This document shows, in pieces, positions 1-8,914 of a stretch of 64,000 bases of DNA. Position 1 is the first letter of the stretch. Each line of letters starts with the position of its first letter. A program made the position numbers and the translations under genes. The notes beneath the pieces are model-generated. The model saw nothing but the letters and a program-made list of their open reading frames with translations, made no database searches and had not been told where the DNA came from. Origin of the DNA: Natronoglycomyces albus (lineage in GTDB: Bacteria > Actinomycetota > Actinomycetes > Mycobacteriales > Micromonosporaceae); contig NZ_CP070496.1 of NCBI RefSeq assembly GCF_016925535.1, positions 248,001 to 312,000 of the forward strand. Direction: 5' to 3'.

Positions 1-1
1 C

Positions 2-1087
2 CACCGCCGCTGGAACTGGACGATCAGCCAAGAGCCCCTGCTTTCCGACGACCGCAGCCTGTTGGCGTTGACCGGGCAGCGGGCCGACCACTCCGCGCGC
101 TGGCAGACCCGGGTGTTGGACACGGCCACGGGCCGAGTCGCTGGCACGGTCTCGTCCCAAGGCGGGCCGCCCGGCCAGCTGGTCGCGGTAGGCGAGTCGG
201 CTTTGGTCTACAGCTCCAACCGTGGCAACGAAGTGGTCTATCGGTCCTTTGCCGGGGGTGGCTCGTGGGAGCTGGACGCCGAGCCCGGGTGCAGCCTGGA
301 AGCGGCGGGTATGAACTCGACTGTGGTGGCGGCGGCGTTGAGTTGTGCCCCGAGTCCTGACCGTTCCGAGGTCGAAGACCATGTGCTGGGGATCGACGCG
401 GGCACCGGGGAAGTGGTCTGGGACTGGGTCTCCCCAGAGGGTGCCACCATCACTCAGGAGAACTTCTTGGTCGCTGGCGACATGCTCGTGATCAATAGCC
501 GGGTGGAGCAGCGGGTTACCGATGGGCCGTTCTCGGCGCGTGGCTTCGAGAACAATCTGCGTGGCATCGACTTGGCCACCGGTGAGGTCGAGTGGACGCA
601 GCGCCGGCAGCAGTTCGGTCGCACTCACACCTCGGCGTGTGGGGGCACTTTGCATATGGGGTTCGCTCCTTCCAGCGGTGAGGCTGATGCTCCCGCCACC
701 TTCCACTTGGCGCAGTGCTTTGCCGACCAGGACCGGATTGGTTCCCGGATGGGGGTGCGGACCTACCAGGTCAACGATGGGGATCGGGTGTGGCGCTCAT
801 CGGTGCGGTTGGGTTTCACGCCCACGGAGATGGACACGGCCCGCTCATGGGTGACGGCGTTGCCCGATGGGCGTGTCTTGACCACGACGGATCGGTCGTT
901 GGACCGGACGCGACCTGATTGCCGTATCTATCGGATGGAAGACGGAAAGGCGGTGCGGATTCACATTGAGGGGGATGACGCCTTGCCCGCTAACTGGTGC
1001 CATGAGGCTGAGGTTGGCTGGATGCACAATGGCGCGGTGATCAGCTATCGGACCGAGGACGATGGCGGAGTCATCGTCGTGCGGTAG
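2..1087 (+). CDS. PQQ-like beta-propeller repeat protein, 5'-truncated
   Basis: The reading frame is open from base 2, so the gene starts left of the window; 361 residues are visible. Blade-like repeats end in the pattern D-x-x-TG-x-x-x-W (for example 'GIDAGTGEVVWDW' and 'GIDLATGEVEWTQ'), and further down 'TYQVNDGDRVW'. This is typical of PQQ-binding-like (BamB/quinoprotein-like) beta-propellers, which are often secreted or lipid-anchored in actinobacteria. Several Cys residues (CSLEAAG, LSCAPS, SACGG, PDCRIY, NWCHEA) suggest disulphides in an extracytoplasmic domain. The substrate is unknown. No catalytic residues can be assigned, and the N-terminus that would show a signal peptide or kinase domain lies outside the window. 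Confidence 0.7.
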   Translation, partial: HRRWNWTISQEPLLSDDRSLLALTGQRADHSARWQTRVLDTATGRVAGTVSSQGGPPGQLVAVGESALVYSSNRGNEVVYRSFAGGGSWELDAEPGCSLEAAGMNSTVVAAALSCAPSPDRSEVEDHVLGIDAGTGEVVWDWVSPEGATITQENFLVAGDMLVINSRVEQRVTDGPFSARGFENNLRGIDLATGEVEWTQRRQQFGRTHTSACGGTLHMGFAPSSGEADAPATFHLAQCFADQDRIGSRMGVRTYQVNDGDRVWRSSVRLGFTPTEMDTARSWVTALPDGRVLTTTDRSLDRTRPDCRIYRMEDGKAVRIHIEGDDALPANWCHEAEVGWMHNGAVISYRTEDDGGVIVVR

Positions 1088-1271
1088 GCGCGCTGGGATT
1101 GCGGGGAGTTCACCCGGGCGTGCGAGCAGTCCCGGTGAGTGATTTCTGTCCTCTTCGTGGTGGTTCAGCGGTTTTTCTCAGCAGCGAGTCAGCACTGTGT
1201 GGGTGTTCACGCGAGGCTTTTGTGGCCTTCCGATGGGGCTAATTTTCCAGGTCAAAAGGCAAGGTGCCCTC

Positions 1272-1277
1272 TATAGT
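1272..1277 (+). promoter_or_regulatory. Possible -10 box upstream of glmS
   Basis: TATAGT lies 80 bases before the glmS start. No convincing -35 sits at 16-18 bases, so this is only a candidate. No glmS ribozyme-like sequence is seen in the leader, in line with glmS ribozymes being mostly in Firmicutes. Confidence 0.3.
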
Positions 1278-1357
1278 CGCTTAATGCGCACTGCTCGTGA
1301 TCGAAACAGCAGCAACCGATCAGGGTCAATGATTGAAACTGGGGTAGGGTGGTCCTC

Positions 1358-3205
1358 ATGTGTGGAATCGTGGGATACGTAGGAAAACAAAACACCGTCG
1401 ACGTCGTCATCGACGGATTGCGCCGCCTGGAATATCGCGGCTATGACTCCTCTGGCATAGCGATGGTCGCCGACGGCGCGATCGTGTGCGCCAAGAAGGC
1501 CGGAAAACTCGCCAACTTGGAATCGGAGCTGGACACCATGCAGGTGCCAGAGGCCACGACCGGCATCGGACACACCCGCTGGGCCACCCACGGAATGCCC
1601 TCCGACCGCAACGCCCACCCACACACCAGCAAAGACGGCTCGGTGGCGATCATCCACAACGGGATCATCGAAAACTTCGCCCAGCTGCGAACCGAACTGG
1701 AAAACGACGGCATAGAGTTCGCCTCCGACACCGATACCGAAGTCGTGGCTCATCTGCTGGGCCGCATCCTGCCAGCGGTTGGCGACCTCACCGAAGCCAT
1801 GCGCGCCACCTGTGAACGTCTCGAAGGAGCGTTCACACTGTTGGCCGTCTCCAAAGACCACCCCGACACCGTCGTGGGCGCGCGCCGCAACTCCCCGTTG
1901 GTCGTGGGCGTGGGCGAGAACGAATACTTCATGGGTTCCGATGTCAGTGCCTTCATCGCCCACACCAAGGACGCCATCGAACTGGGCCAAGATCAGATCG
2001 TCACCATCACCCCCCAAGGCGTTTCGGTCACCAACTTCGACGGCACCCCCTCACAGGGGCGCGCCTTCCAGGTCGACTGGGACATCACCGCCGCCGAGAA
2101 GGGCGGCTTCGATTCGTTCATGCTCAAGGAGATCGCCGAGCAGCCCCAGGCGGTGGCTGACACCCTGCGCGGCCGCGTCGGTGAGAACGGCGAGATCGTC
2201 CTCGACGAAGTTCGTATGTCCGATCAGGACTTCCGTGACATCGACAAGGTCTTCATCGTCGCCTGCGGCACCTCCTACCATGCCGGGCTCGTCACCAAGT
2301 ACGCCATCGAACACTGGACCCGCATCCCCTGCGAAGTCGAGTTGGCCTCGGAGTTTCGCTACCGAGACCCAGTCCTCGACCGATCCACAATGGTCATCGC
2401 TATTTCCCAATCCGGGGAAACGATGGACACCCTCATGGCCCTGCGCCACGCGAAAGACCAGAAGGCCCGCGTCCTCTCCATCTCCAATACCGTCGGCTCC
2501 ACCATCCCGCGCGAATCACACGCGGTGCTCTACACCCGCGCCGGACTAGAAGTCGCCGTCGCCTCCACCAAGGCATTCCTGACCCAGCTAGCGGCCTGCT
2601 ACCTAGTAGGGCTGCACCTAGCGCAAGTACGTGGCATCAAATACGCCGACGAAGTCGCCTCAGTACTGCGCGAACTAGTCGCCACGCCCGAGAAGATCGA
2701 CTCACTACTGGAGAAGATGGAAGAGGTCCGCGACCTCGCCCGCCAGTTCTCCGCCTGCCAGAGAGTCCTGTTCATCGGTCGTCACGTCGGATACCCCGTG
2801 GCCCTCGAAGGCGCGCTCAAACTCAAAGAACTCGCCTACATGCACGCCGAAGGCTTCGCGGCCGGCGAACTCAAACACGGACCCATCTCGCTCATCGACG
2901 ACGGAACCCCAGTGGTCGCCATCGTCCCCAGCCCCCGCGGCCGTTCACTCCTGCACGACAAAATCGTCTCCAACATCCAAGAAGTCAAGGCCCGGGGCGC
3001 GACCGTCATCGCCATTTGCGAAGAGGGCGACCACATCGCCGCCACCCACGCCGACCACGTGATATTCACACCGCAGTCGCCGACCCTACTGGCGCCCCTG
3101 CTCACCGCCGTCCCCATGCAAGTGTTCGCCTGCGAACTAGCCAGCGCGCTCGGACACGACATCGACCAGCCACGCAACCTCGCCAAATCCGTCACCGTCG
3201 AATAG
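1358..3205 (+). CDS. glmS: Glutamine-fructose-6-phosphate aminotransferase (isomerizing)
   Basis: Makes glucosamine-6-phosphate from fructose-6-phosphate and glutamine, the first step toward UDP-GlcNAc for peptidoglycan; cytosolic. The start is fixed by chemistry: the N-terminal amidotransferase needs Cys right after the initiator Met, so the ATG giving MCGIVGYVG is used rather than the GTG three codons earlier. The 615 residues match the family length. An N-terminal class II glutaminase domain (HTRWATHG, HNGIIEN) is followed by two SIS sugar-isomerase domains (CGTSYHAG, SQSGETMDT, ELKHGPISLI) and the usual C-terminal 'SVTVE'. A purine-rich GGGGTAGGGTGG precedes the start. The next gene, acpS, is 278 bases away; a ~100 bp repeat begins 33 bases after the stop. 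Confidence 0.97.
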   Translation: MCGIVGYVGKQNTVDVVIDGLRRLEYRGYDSSGIAMVADGAIVCAKKAGKLANLESELDTMQVPEATTGIGHTRWATHGMPSDRNAHPHTSKDGSVAIIHNGIIENFAQLRTELENDGIEFASDTDTEVVAHLLGRILPAVGDLTEAMRATCERLEGAFTLLAVSKDHPDTVVGARRNSPLVVGVGENEYFMGSDVSAFIAHTKDAIELGQDQIVTITPQGVSVTNFDGTPSQGRAFQVDWDITAAEKGGFDSFMLKEIAEQPQAVADTLRGRVGENGEIVLDEVRMSDQDFRDIDKVFIVACGTSYHAGLVTKYAIEHWTRIPCEVELASEFRYRDPVLDRSTMVIAISQSGETMDTLMALRHAKDQKARVLSISNTVGSTIPRESHAVLYTRAGLEVAVASTKAFLTQLAACYLVGLHLAQVRGIKYADEVASVLRELVATPEKIDSLLEKMEEVRDLARQFSACQRVLFIGRHVGYPVALEGALKLKELAYMHAEGFAAGELKHGPISLIDDGTPVVAIVPSPRGRSLLHDKIVSNIQEVKARGATVIAICEEGDHIAATHADHVIFTPQSPTLLAPLLTAVPMQVFACELASALGHDIDQPRNLAKSVTVE

Positions 3206-3238
3206 GCCCAGCCCACACAAACCATCGACCACAGTAGT

Positions 3239-3340
3239 GAGGCTGGCGCACAAGGCACTTTCGGCGACCTTGTTGGCTCCTCAACCGTCGCAAACGTCGC
3301 CTCCTGCGGCCGTGAACTCGCACTCTTGCGTAAACCCCAG
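3239..3340 (+). repeat. ~100 bp intergenic repeat, copy 1
   Basis: Shares with 5515-5614 a left block (GAGGCT, two variable bases, CGCA-A AGGCACTTTCG) and a right block (CGCCT-CTGCGG-C-TGAACTCGCAC), with a more diverged ~45 base middle. Both copies sit just after the stop codon of a + strand gene. The ends are imperfect inverted repeats, clearer in copy 2. The similarity was spotted by eye. Confidence 0.6.
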
Positions 3341-3483
3341 TGTTGCCGCGAACCAATCAGGTCGCGGCGACACTACTGTGCGCGGCAACGGCAATGGGCA
3401 CCAACGGACCCCGTCAGTGAGGAACGCAAGCTTTTCCGTGTCAGGCCGTGAAGTTCACGCAAATACGTGGCAGGCTTGCATCC

Positions 3484-3861
3484 ATGATTGTCGCCGTAGG
3501 GATTGACGTGGTAGCGGTAGATCGATTCAAGCGAGCCCTGGAGAGAACTCCAAGGCTGGCCGACCGACTCTTCACCCCCGAAGAGCGCACCACCGAATCG
3601 GGAAACCCGCGCTCGGCCAACTCTTTGGCCGCGCGCTTCGCCGCCAAAGAAGCAGTCGCCAAAGCACTCGGCGCACCCCCCGGGCTGTCATGGCAAGACT
3701 GCGAGATCATCCCCGACCCCGACGGACGCCCCTGGTTGACTGTCACCGGAACGGTGGCTGAAGTGGCCAATCAGCGTGGCGTCGCCCGCTGGCACCTCTC
3801 TTTGTCGCATGATGGGGGGATAGCGTCAGCCGTCGTCATAGCTGAAACCGACGGTTCCTAG
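3484..3861 (+). CDS. acpS: Holo-[acyl-carrier-protein] synthase
   Basis: Transfers 4'-phosphopantetheine from CoA to the conserved serine of acyl carrier protein, activating fatty-acid synthesis. The ATG giving [15 protein letters not shown] is chosen because AcpS proteins begin at this strand with the Mg-binding Asp (GIDV); the frame is open 12 codons further up to another possible start. The 125 residues are normal for the family. The second signature, '[17 protein letters not shown]', supplies the second metal-binding Glu, and the C-terminal '[19 protein letters not shown]' is the usual last strand pair. The next gene, nnr, is 145 bases downstream; this acpS-nnr order is common in actinobacteria. 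Confidence 0.95.
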   Translation: MIVAVGIDVVAVDRFKRALERTPRLADRLFTPEERTTESGNPRSANSLAARFAAKEAVAKALGAPPGLSWQDCEIIPDPDGRPWLTVTGTVAEVANQRGVARWHLSLSHDGGIASAVVIAETDGS

Positions 3862-4006
3862 AGGTCGACTCATACCGGTGTACGCACCCGCTCGCCCCAA
3901 CCGCCCGAGGACAGCTATGGCGGAGGCGAACACGGCGCGACCATCCATTGGGGCCTCACCGTCCTTGCCCGGGCGTAAGGGAACCTCACACAGAGGGGAC
4001 TAAAAC

Positions 4007-5446
4007 ATGCACGGTGTGTGGCGAACCGCGGCAGTGCGCCGCGCCGAGGCCGAACTCATGCGCGGACTTCCGCCCCTAGCGCTCATGCACCGCGCCGCAG
4101 CGGGACTAGCGGCCACCTGCACCCAACTGCTACGCGCAATGCCAGGCAAACACGCCGGAGCCTACGGCGCCCACATCACCGTCCTCGCCGGACCCGGCGA
4201 CAATGGCGGCGACGCCCTGCTGGCCGCCGAGCGGCTCATCCGCCAAGGCGCACAAGCCACCGCGATCGCCGTCATGGGCGAAAGGGTCCACCGCCAAGCC
4301 CTGCGCGCGTTTCGCGACGCGGGCGGCCGCCTCGCCACCACCGCCCCAACCCACACCGACCTACTCATCGACGGCATCATCGGCATCGGCGGCAGACCCG
4401 GCCTACCCGAACGCGCCGTACAACTGCTCGAAACCATTCACCCCCGGCTCACAGTCGCCGTCGACGTGCCCTCCGGGGTTGACGTCGACACCGGAGCCGT
4501 ACCAGGACCCGCCGTCAACGCCGACGTCACCGTCACCTTCGGCTGCCGCAAACCCGCCCACGTCCTAGGCGACGCCGCTCTCCGCACCGGATACCTCGAC
4601 CTCATCGACATCGGGCTCGGCCCCTACCTCGAATGCGAGGGCTACCTACAGGTGCCCACCCTCGACGACATGATCGAGCAATGGCCCTTCCCCGACGAAC
4701 TCGACGACAAGTACACGCGCGGAGTCGTCGGCATTGCCGCCGGATCGGCCGAATACCCTGGGGCCGCCATCCTGGCCACAGCCGGAGCCCTCAGCGGCCC
4801 CGCCGGATACGTTCGCTACGCCGGAGCCGCCAAAGCCCAAGTGCACAACCATCACCCCGAAGTCGTTGGCACCGACTCCGTCGCCACCGCCGGACGGACC
4901 CAATCGTGGCTCATCGGCCCCGGATCAGGCACCGGTGAGGCCACAGCCCACGAACTCAAACAAGTGCTCGCCCGGCCCGTGCCCGCAGTCCTCGACGCCG
5001 ACGCGATCACCCTCCTGGCCCAATCCCCCCACCTCCTGGCCAACCGAGAAGCCCCCCTCGTGCTCACCCCGCATGACCGAGAGTTCGAACGACTCTATGG
5101 AACCGCGCCCGGCGACCGCCGAGCCGAAGCGGCCATGGCGCTGGCTAAGCGGTTGCATTGCACGGTTTTGTTGAAGGGGCACCACACGATCGTGGCCGAC
5201 AGCGATGGGACGGTGTATGTCAATCCGACCGGGCACCCGGCCTTGGCCACGGCCGGAACCGGGGATGTGCTGGCGGGCTTGGTGGCGTCGCTCTTGGCGG
5301 CTGGAATTCCGGCCGCTCGCGCGGCGATGATGGGCGCGTTCATGCATGGAATGGCGGCGCGGGCGGTGGCCTCCGAGATTGTTTCCCCGGTGGCTTCGCA
5401 GATCGCCGCCGAACTACCGGGAACAATTGGGGCGCTCAACGACTGA
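4007..5446 (+). CDS. nnr: Bifunctional NAD(P)H-hydrate epimerase / ADP-dependent (S)-NAD(P)H-hydrate dehydratase
   Basis: Repairs hydrated NADH/NADPH. The N-terminal YjeF_N domain (residues 1 to about 215) epimerises the R form to S; the C-terminal ribokinase-like domain (about 230-479) dehydrates S-NAD(P)HX using ADP. Visible signatures: 'LAGPGDNGGDALLAAERL' and 'VDVPSGVDVDTGAV' in the epimerase half; 'LIGPGSGTG', 'LDADAITLL', 'LTPHDREFERL' and 'AGTGDVLAGLVASLLAAG' in the dehydratase half. 479 residues is standard for the fused form. GAGGGGAC lies 8 bases before the ATG. Codon composition shifts at about 5150 from C-ending to G/T-ending codons within the same frame, with no break in the protein. 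Confidence 0.95.
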   Translation: MHGVWRTAAVRRAEAELMRGLPPLALMHRAAAGLAATCTQLLRAMPGKHAGAYGAHITVLAGPGDNGGDALLAAERLIRQGAQATAIAVMGERVHRQALRAFRDAGGRLATTAPTHTDLLIDGIIGIGGRPGLPERAVQLLETIHPRLTVAVDVPSGVDVDTGAVPGPAVNADVTVTFGCRKPAHVLGDAALRTGYLDLIDIGLGPYLECEGYLQVPTLDDMIEQWPFPDELDDKYTRGVVGIAAGSAEYPGAAILATAGALSGPAGYVRYAGAAKAQVHNHHPEVVGTDSVATAGRTQSWLIGPGSGTGEATAHELKQVLARPVPAVLDADAITLLAQSPHLLANREAPLVLTPHDREFERLYGTAPGDRRAEAAMALAKRLHCTVLLKGHHTIVADSDGTVYVNPTGHPALATAGTGDVLAGLVASLLAAGIPAARAAMMGAFMHGMAARAVASEIVSPVASQIAAELPGTIGALND

Positions 5447-5514
5447 GCGTGCCTCAGCCGGCCATCTGGGCGGGCAACGGACAGGGCAAGGCGGCCAACC
5501 GAGAATGAGTTTTA

Positions 5515-5614
5515 GAGGCTAACGCAAAAGGCACTTTCGACCGTCGCATCAGCTCGTTTACCTGCCTAAGCTTCGCCTGCTGCGGTCTTGAACTCGCACC
5601 TTCGCATTGGCCTC
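5515..5614 (+). repeat. ~100 bp intergenic repeat with inverted ends, copy 2
   Basis: Second copy of the element at 3239-3340. Its ends form an imperfect inverted repeat: GAGGCTAACGCAAAAGGC on the left, against the reverse complement of ACCTTCGCATTGGCCTC on the right. It starts 68 bases after the nnr stop. Size and ends resemble a REP/MITE-type element or a conserved stem-loop RNA; no coding sequence is present. Confidence 0.6.
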
Positions 5615-5723
5615 TTAGTTAGGCTCGTCGAACGGCGCGTGTGGTTCGATACGACGGAGAATCCCGACCTTGGCGATCTCCATCGATTTCGGTAGTCGAC
5701 GTCATTACCCCACCGGCCGCGCC

Positions 5724-6314
5724 TCAGCCTTTGCACACGTAGTCGACGCTGTGGAAAGGGCTGGCCTCGGCCCAGTCGTCACCGGCGAGCTTGATCTGCG
5801 AGGGCGTGAGGCCGGTCTCGTCCACTAGGTAGGTGCGCATGCACTCCAGTTTCGGGACGTAGACGTGGATGCTGACCGCTGGCAGGGAGGAGCGGTTGCG
5901 CATGGCGTGGATCGTGCGGTTGGACACCGCGCTCACATCGCCAGCTTGTAGGTCGCGGCGGTGCAGCCGTGGGAACTCTCCGGCTTGGACGGTGTATTCG
6001 GACAGTTCACCGGAGATGACCTTGACTGCCGCGTTTGACGGCTGGCCGGTGCCGCCATGGTCGTGGAGGTCAGTCCCCTGTCCGGGGAGCCAGGCCAAGA
6101 GCCACGCTTCGTGGTCGGGTGCTGAGGAAATCTTTGCGGCCCAACGCGAGTGTGGCCGGAATCGAGCCTCGATCTTCGTCTCACAGGCATAGCTGTGCGC
6201 GAGCGCGACGAGACGTTCGGTAAGATTCTCTGGTTGCTGACCGATGTTGCTGCGTTGGGTTGGCACCCGTTCATAGTAATTGAGGTATTTGTCGTTGAAA
6301 AGCCCGCCACACAT
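5724..6314 (-). CDS. Cysteine dioxygenase-like cupin protein
   Basis: A 196-residue cupin of the type I cysteine dioxygenase family, which oxidises cysteine to cysteine sulfinate with Fe(II). Cupin motif 1 is visible as 'GTDLHDHGG' followed by 'AVKVISGELSEYTV'; the two His of HDH are the iron ligands. The third ligand is probably in 'NRTIHAMRNRSS', the second cupin motif. The length is near that of bacterial homologues (about 160-200). The start is uncertain: ATG at 6314 is the longest option, but a GTG 16 codons in (GTG-CCA-ACC, giving VPTQRSN) is equally plausible. The gene runs opposite to the flanking nnr and NlpC genes and stands alone. Substrate could be another thiol. Confidence 0.75.
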   Translation of the reverse strand: MCGGLFNDKYLNYYERVPTQRSNIGQQPENLTERLVALAHSYACETKIEARFRPHSRWAAKISSAPDHEAWLLAWLPGQGTDLHDHGGTGQPSNAAVKVISGELSEYTVQAGEFPRLHRRDLQAGDVSAVSNRTIHAMRNRSSLPAVSIHVYVPKLECMRTYLVDETGLTPSQIKLAGDDWAEASPFHSVDYVCKG

Positions 6315-6467
6315 AGTCCATGTGGCGAATACAGCGACTTAATTGACTAGTACCCAGGCGTCGCGTCACACCATTTAGCGCGATATTCTCACGTCTGGAT
6401 GTGGTAGACGAGTTCGACAGCGATTCTCTGGCGAGCTTCCCTGAGCCTCCCAAAGGAGCAGATCCAC

Positions 6468-7508
6468 GTGAATACTCCCCTTGGTGCGGATAACAGCGAG
6501 CGCGACAGTGCCCAGGCCGGCCCGGCCGGGCCTGGCCGCCGCCACTGGAGCCGAACCGGACTGGGCGTCGCCTCGATCGCGGCTCTGCTGGTGGCTGTGG
6601 CCGCCTCGTCCACGCCTGCTTACGCCGATCGTGACATTGAAGAGATCGAAGAGGAACTAGAGACCTCGCATCAGACGCTCGAAGAAGTCGTCGAAGAATA
6701 CAATGCGATCCGCGTCGAGCTCGAAGACACCCAAGAGATGATCGCCGAGCTTGAAGACACCCTTGAGCCCTATGAAGAGCAGCTAGAACAGCTCTATGAG
6801 CGCACCAGCGCCTTTATCGTGACCGCGCACATCAGCCAGGGCCTCGGCGAGTTCGAGCGGCTGCTGGAGGCGGGGTCCGCTGAGGCCTTGGTCGAACGGA
6901 TGACGCAGTTGAACGCCGCGAACATGTACGACGTGGCCCTCATTGACGAGCTGGTCGAGGTCTCGGCCGAATACCACGAGCAGTTGCAGTTGCTCGAGGA
7001 CATGCGCGAGGATATCGCCGCGCAAGAAGAGGAACTGGAGTCGATGGCCCAGACCATCGAATCCGAAATCGAAGCGCTCCAAAACGACTGGTCCGAAGCG
7101 GCCCTGAGCCAAGGCACCGCCTCCGGTGTCGCCATCGACTACGACCTGCCCTATATTCCCGGCGACCGAGGCAAAGTGGTGCGTCGCGCTTTGTCGAACA
7201 TCGGCGCGCCCTACGGTTGGGGTTCTTCGGGACCGAACGCCTACGACTGCTCTGGCCTGGTGCTTGACGCTTACCGGGAGATCGGCATTCCCCTGCCGCA
7301 CAACGCCGCCGCGCAATACAACCAGACCACTCCCATTAGCCGCGATGCCCTCCAGCCGGGGGACCTGGTGTTTTACAACGGGCTGGCCCACATGGGCATG
7401 TACATTGGCGACGGCTTGATCATCCACGCCTCGACCTACAGCAAACCGGCCCAGATCGTGTCGCTCGACCACGGCAACTCCTGGTACGGCGCCACGACGG
7501 TCTTCTAG
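6468..7508 (+). CDS. Secreted NlpC/P60 peptidoglycan endopeptidase with N-terminal coiled coil
   Basis: Likely cuts peptidoglycan stem peptides outside the cell, like RipA/RpfB-associated hydrolases. Residues ~20-50 are an Arg-rich then hydrophobic signal peptide ending near 'STPAYADRD'. Residues ~52-215 are extremely Glu-rich and heptad-like (IEEIEEELETSHQTLEEVVEEY), a long coiled coil that in RipA-type enzymes restrains the catalytic domain. The C-terminal NlpC/P60 domain has the catalytic Cys in 'YDCSGLVLDAY', His in 'LAHMGMYIG' and third polar residue in 'IHASTYS'. The start is GTG with AAGGAG 9 bases before it. A perfect hairpin terminator follows directly. Stands as a single gene. Confidence 0.92.
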   Translation: MNTPLGADNSERDSAQAGPAGPGRRHWSRTGLGVASIAALLVAVAASSTPAYADRDIEEIEEELETSHQTLEEVVEEYNAIRVELEDTQEMIAELEDTLEPYEEQLEQLYERTSAFIVTAHISQGLGEFERLLEAGSAEALVERMTQLNAANMYDVALIDELVEVSAEYHEQLQLLEDMREDIAAQEEELESMAQTIESEIEALQNDWSEAALSQGTASGVAIDYDLPYIPGDRGKVVRRALSNIGAPYGWGSSGPNAYDCSGLVLDAYREIGIPLPHNAAAQYNQTTPISRDALQPGDLVFYNGLAHMGMYIGDGLIIHASTYSKPAQIVSLDHGNSWYGATTVF

Positions 7509-7520
7509 AACCCGCAGCCA

Positions 7521-7561
7521 ATAGTGTGGCCCCACCTTCGCTGGAGGTGGGGCCACACTAT
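7521..7561. terminator. Intrinsic terminator between NlpC/P60 gene and fba
   Basis: Arms ATAGTGTGGCCCCACC and GGTGGGGCCACACTAT pair perfectly (16 bp) around a 9-base loop. A T-rich run (TTTTTA) lies a few bases further on the + strand. It sits between convergent genes, so it probably acts in both directions. Confidence 0.9.
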
Positions 7562-7602
7562 GCGGTATTCAGATTTTTATCTCGGCCTAGGGCCGAGCGA
7601 CC

Positions 7603-8625
7603 TTACTTGATCTTGGTTCCGGCGCTGCGCAGGTTTTCGCAGGCCTCGACGACCCGGGCGGCCATGCCAGCCTCGGCGGCCTTACCGTAGGCGCGCGGGT
7701 CGTAGGCCTTCTTGTTGCCGACCTCGCCGTCGACCTTGAGCACGCCGTCGTAATTGCGGAACATGTGCTCGGCGACCGGGCGGGTGAACGCGTACTGGGT
7801 GTCGGTGTCGACGTTCATCTTGATGACGCCGTAGTCCACCGCCGCGCCGATTTCCTCGGGCAGCGAGCCCGAACCACCGTGGAAGACGAGGTCGAACGGC
7901 TTTTCTTGGCCGTACTTCTTACCCACGGCGTCCTGGATTTCCTTCAGGATCTCCGGGCGCAACTTGACGTTGCCCGGCTTGTAGACGCCGTGCACGTTAC
8001 CGAAGGTCAGAGCCGTCATGTACCGGCCCTTTTCGCCGATGCCGAGCGCGGCGGCGGTGGCCAGGCCGTCTTCGACGGTCGTGTACAGCTTGTCGTCGAT
8101 CGCCGCGGAGACGCCGTCCTCTTCGCCGCCGACAACGCCCACTTCGATTTCCAGGATCATCTTCGCCGCAGCGGTGCGTGCTAGCAGCTCCTGCGCGATC
8201 TCCAGGTTCTCCTGCAACGGCACAGCCGATCCGTCCCACATGTGCGACTGGAACAGCGGGTTCTGGCCGGCTTTGACGCGCTGCTCGGAGATGTCCAGCA
8301 GCGGGCGCACGAAGGAGTCCAGCTTGTCCTTCGGGCAGTGGTCGGTGTGCAGGGCGATATTGACGCCGTAGTTCTTCGCCAGCGTGTGCGCGGCTTCGGC
8401 CAGCGCGACCGCCCCGGCGACCTTGTCCTTGATCGTGGGCCCTGAGAGGTATTCGGCTCCACCGGTGGAGACCTGGATGATGCCGTCAGATTCGGCTTCG
8501 GCGAAGCCCGCCAGCGCGGCGTTCAGGGTCTGGGTGGAGGAAACGTTGATGGCCGGGTAGGCAAAGCGGTCGCGCTTGGCCCGGTCGAGCATCTCGGTGT
8601 AGACCTCAGGTGTTGCGATGGGCAT
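7603..8625 (-). CDS. fba: Class II fructose-bisphosphate aldolase
   Basis: Cleaves fructose-1,6-bisphosphate to glyceraldehyde-3-phosphate and dihydroxyacetone phosphate in glycolysis (reverse in gluconeogenesis), zinc dependent. 'IALHTDHCPKDKLDSF' carries the zinc-binding His and catalytic Asp, 'EIEVGVVGGEEDGV' the conserved Glu loop, 'FGNVHGVYKPGNVKL' another zinc His, and 'VFHGGSGS' the third zinc His and phosphate loop; 'KMNVDTDTQYA' is the C-terminal signature. The 340 residues match the actinobacterial enzyme. AAGGAG lies 6 bases before the ATG. The gene is flanked by strong hairpins and is monocistronic. Confidence 0.97.
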   Translation of the reverse strand: MPIATPEVYTEMLDRAKRDRFAYPAINVSSTQTLNAALAGFAEAESDGIIQVSTGGAEYLSGPTIKDKVAGAVALAEAAHTLAKNYGVNIALHTDHCPKDKLDSFVRPLLDISEQRVKAGQNPLFQSHMWDGSAVPLQENLEIAQELLARTAAAKMILEIEVGVVGGEEDGVSAAIDDKLYTTVEDGLATAAALGIGEKGRYMTALTFGNVHGVYKPGNVKLRPEILKEIQDAVGKKYGQEKPFDLVFHGGSGSLPEEIGAAVDYGVIKMNVDTDTQYAFTRPVAEHMFRNYDGVLKVDGEVGNKKAYDPRAYGKAAEAGMAARVVEACENLRSAGTKIK

Positions 8626-8901
8626 TACTGCTCCTTATTAAAGACGTGCCGATATCTGGGAGGCCCTCTCAGGTCGATTCGTGGCGGGGGACGTTGACGT
8701 GCGTGGTTGTCCCGGATGTAAGGCTGATCAGTTGCGCAGCATACGCGTGAAGGTGCCTTGTGGTCGCCGTTGTCGTGGCCTGTGTGGGTGCCTCGGGCTT
8801 GAGACGCCGCTGTCTTGGGCCCAGTATTGCGCACGGGCGCCTGATGCGCCCGGTCGACCCGCCCAGCTACTGGTTCGGTCACGTAGCTGGGTCGTCACGT
8901 C

Positions 8902-8907
8902 TACCCT
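8902..8907 (+). promoter_or_regulatory. -10 box of a leaderless gene
   Basis: TACCCT ends 7 bases before the ATG at 8915, so transcription would start at or next to the start codon. No Shine-Dalgarno is present, which is consistent with a leaderless mRNA. Confidence 0.45.
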
Positions 8908-8914
8908 AGTTGAC

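Noticed and set aside
1250-1357. glmS ribozyme/riboswitch
   Set aside because: The 100-base leader lacks the conserved core of the glmS ribozyme, and that class is rare outside Firmicutes.
1271-2017. 248-codon frame antisense to glmS
   Set aside because: A mirror frame caused by high GC3; glmS is unmistakable on the other strand.
3237-3506. 89-codon + strand frame between glmS and acpS
   Set aside because: It covers the intergenic repeat and the acpS start, and has no protein-like composition.
6315-6467. c-di-AMP (ydaO) riboswitch before the NlpC/P60 gene
   Set aside because: Such switches precede wall-hydrolase genes in actinobacteria, but the 150-base leader is too short and lacks the conserved blocks.
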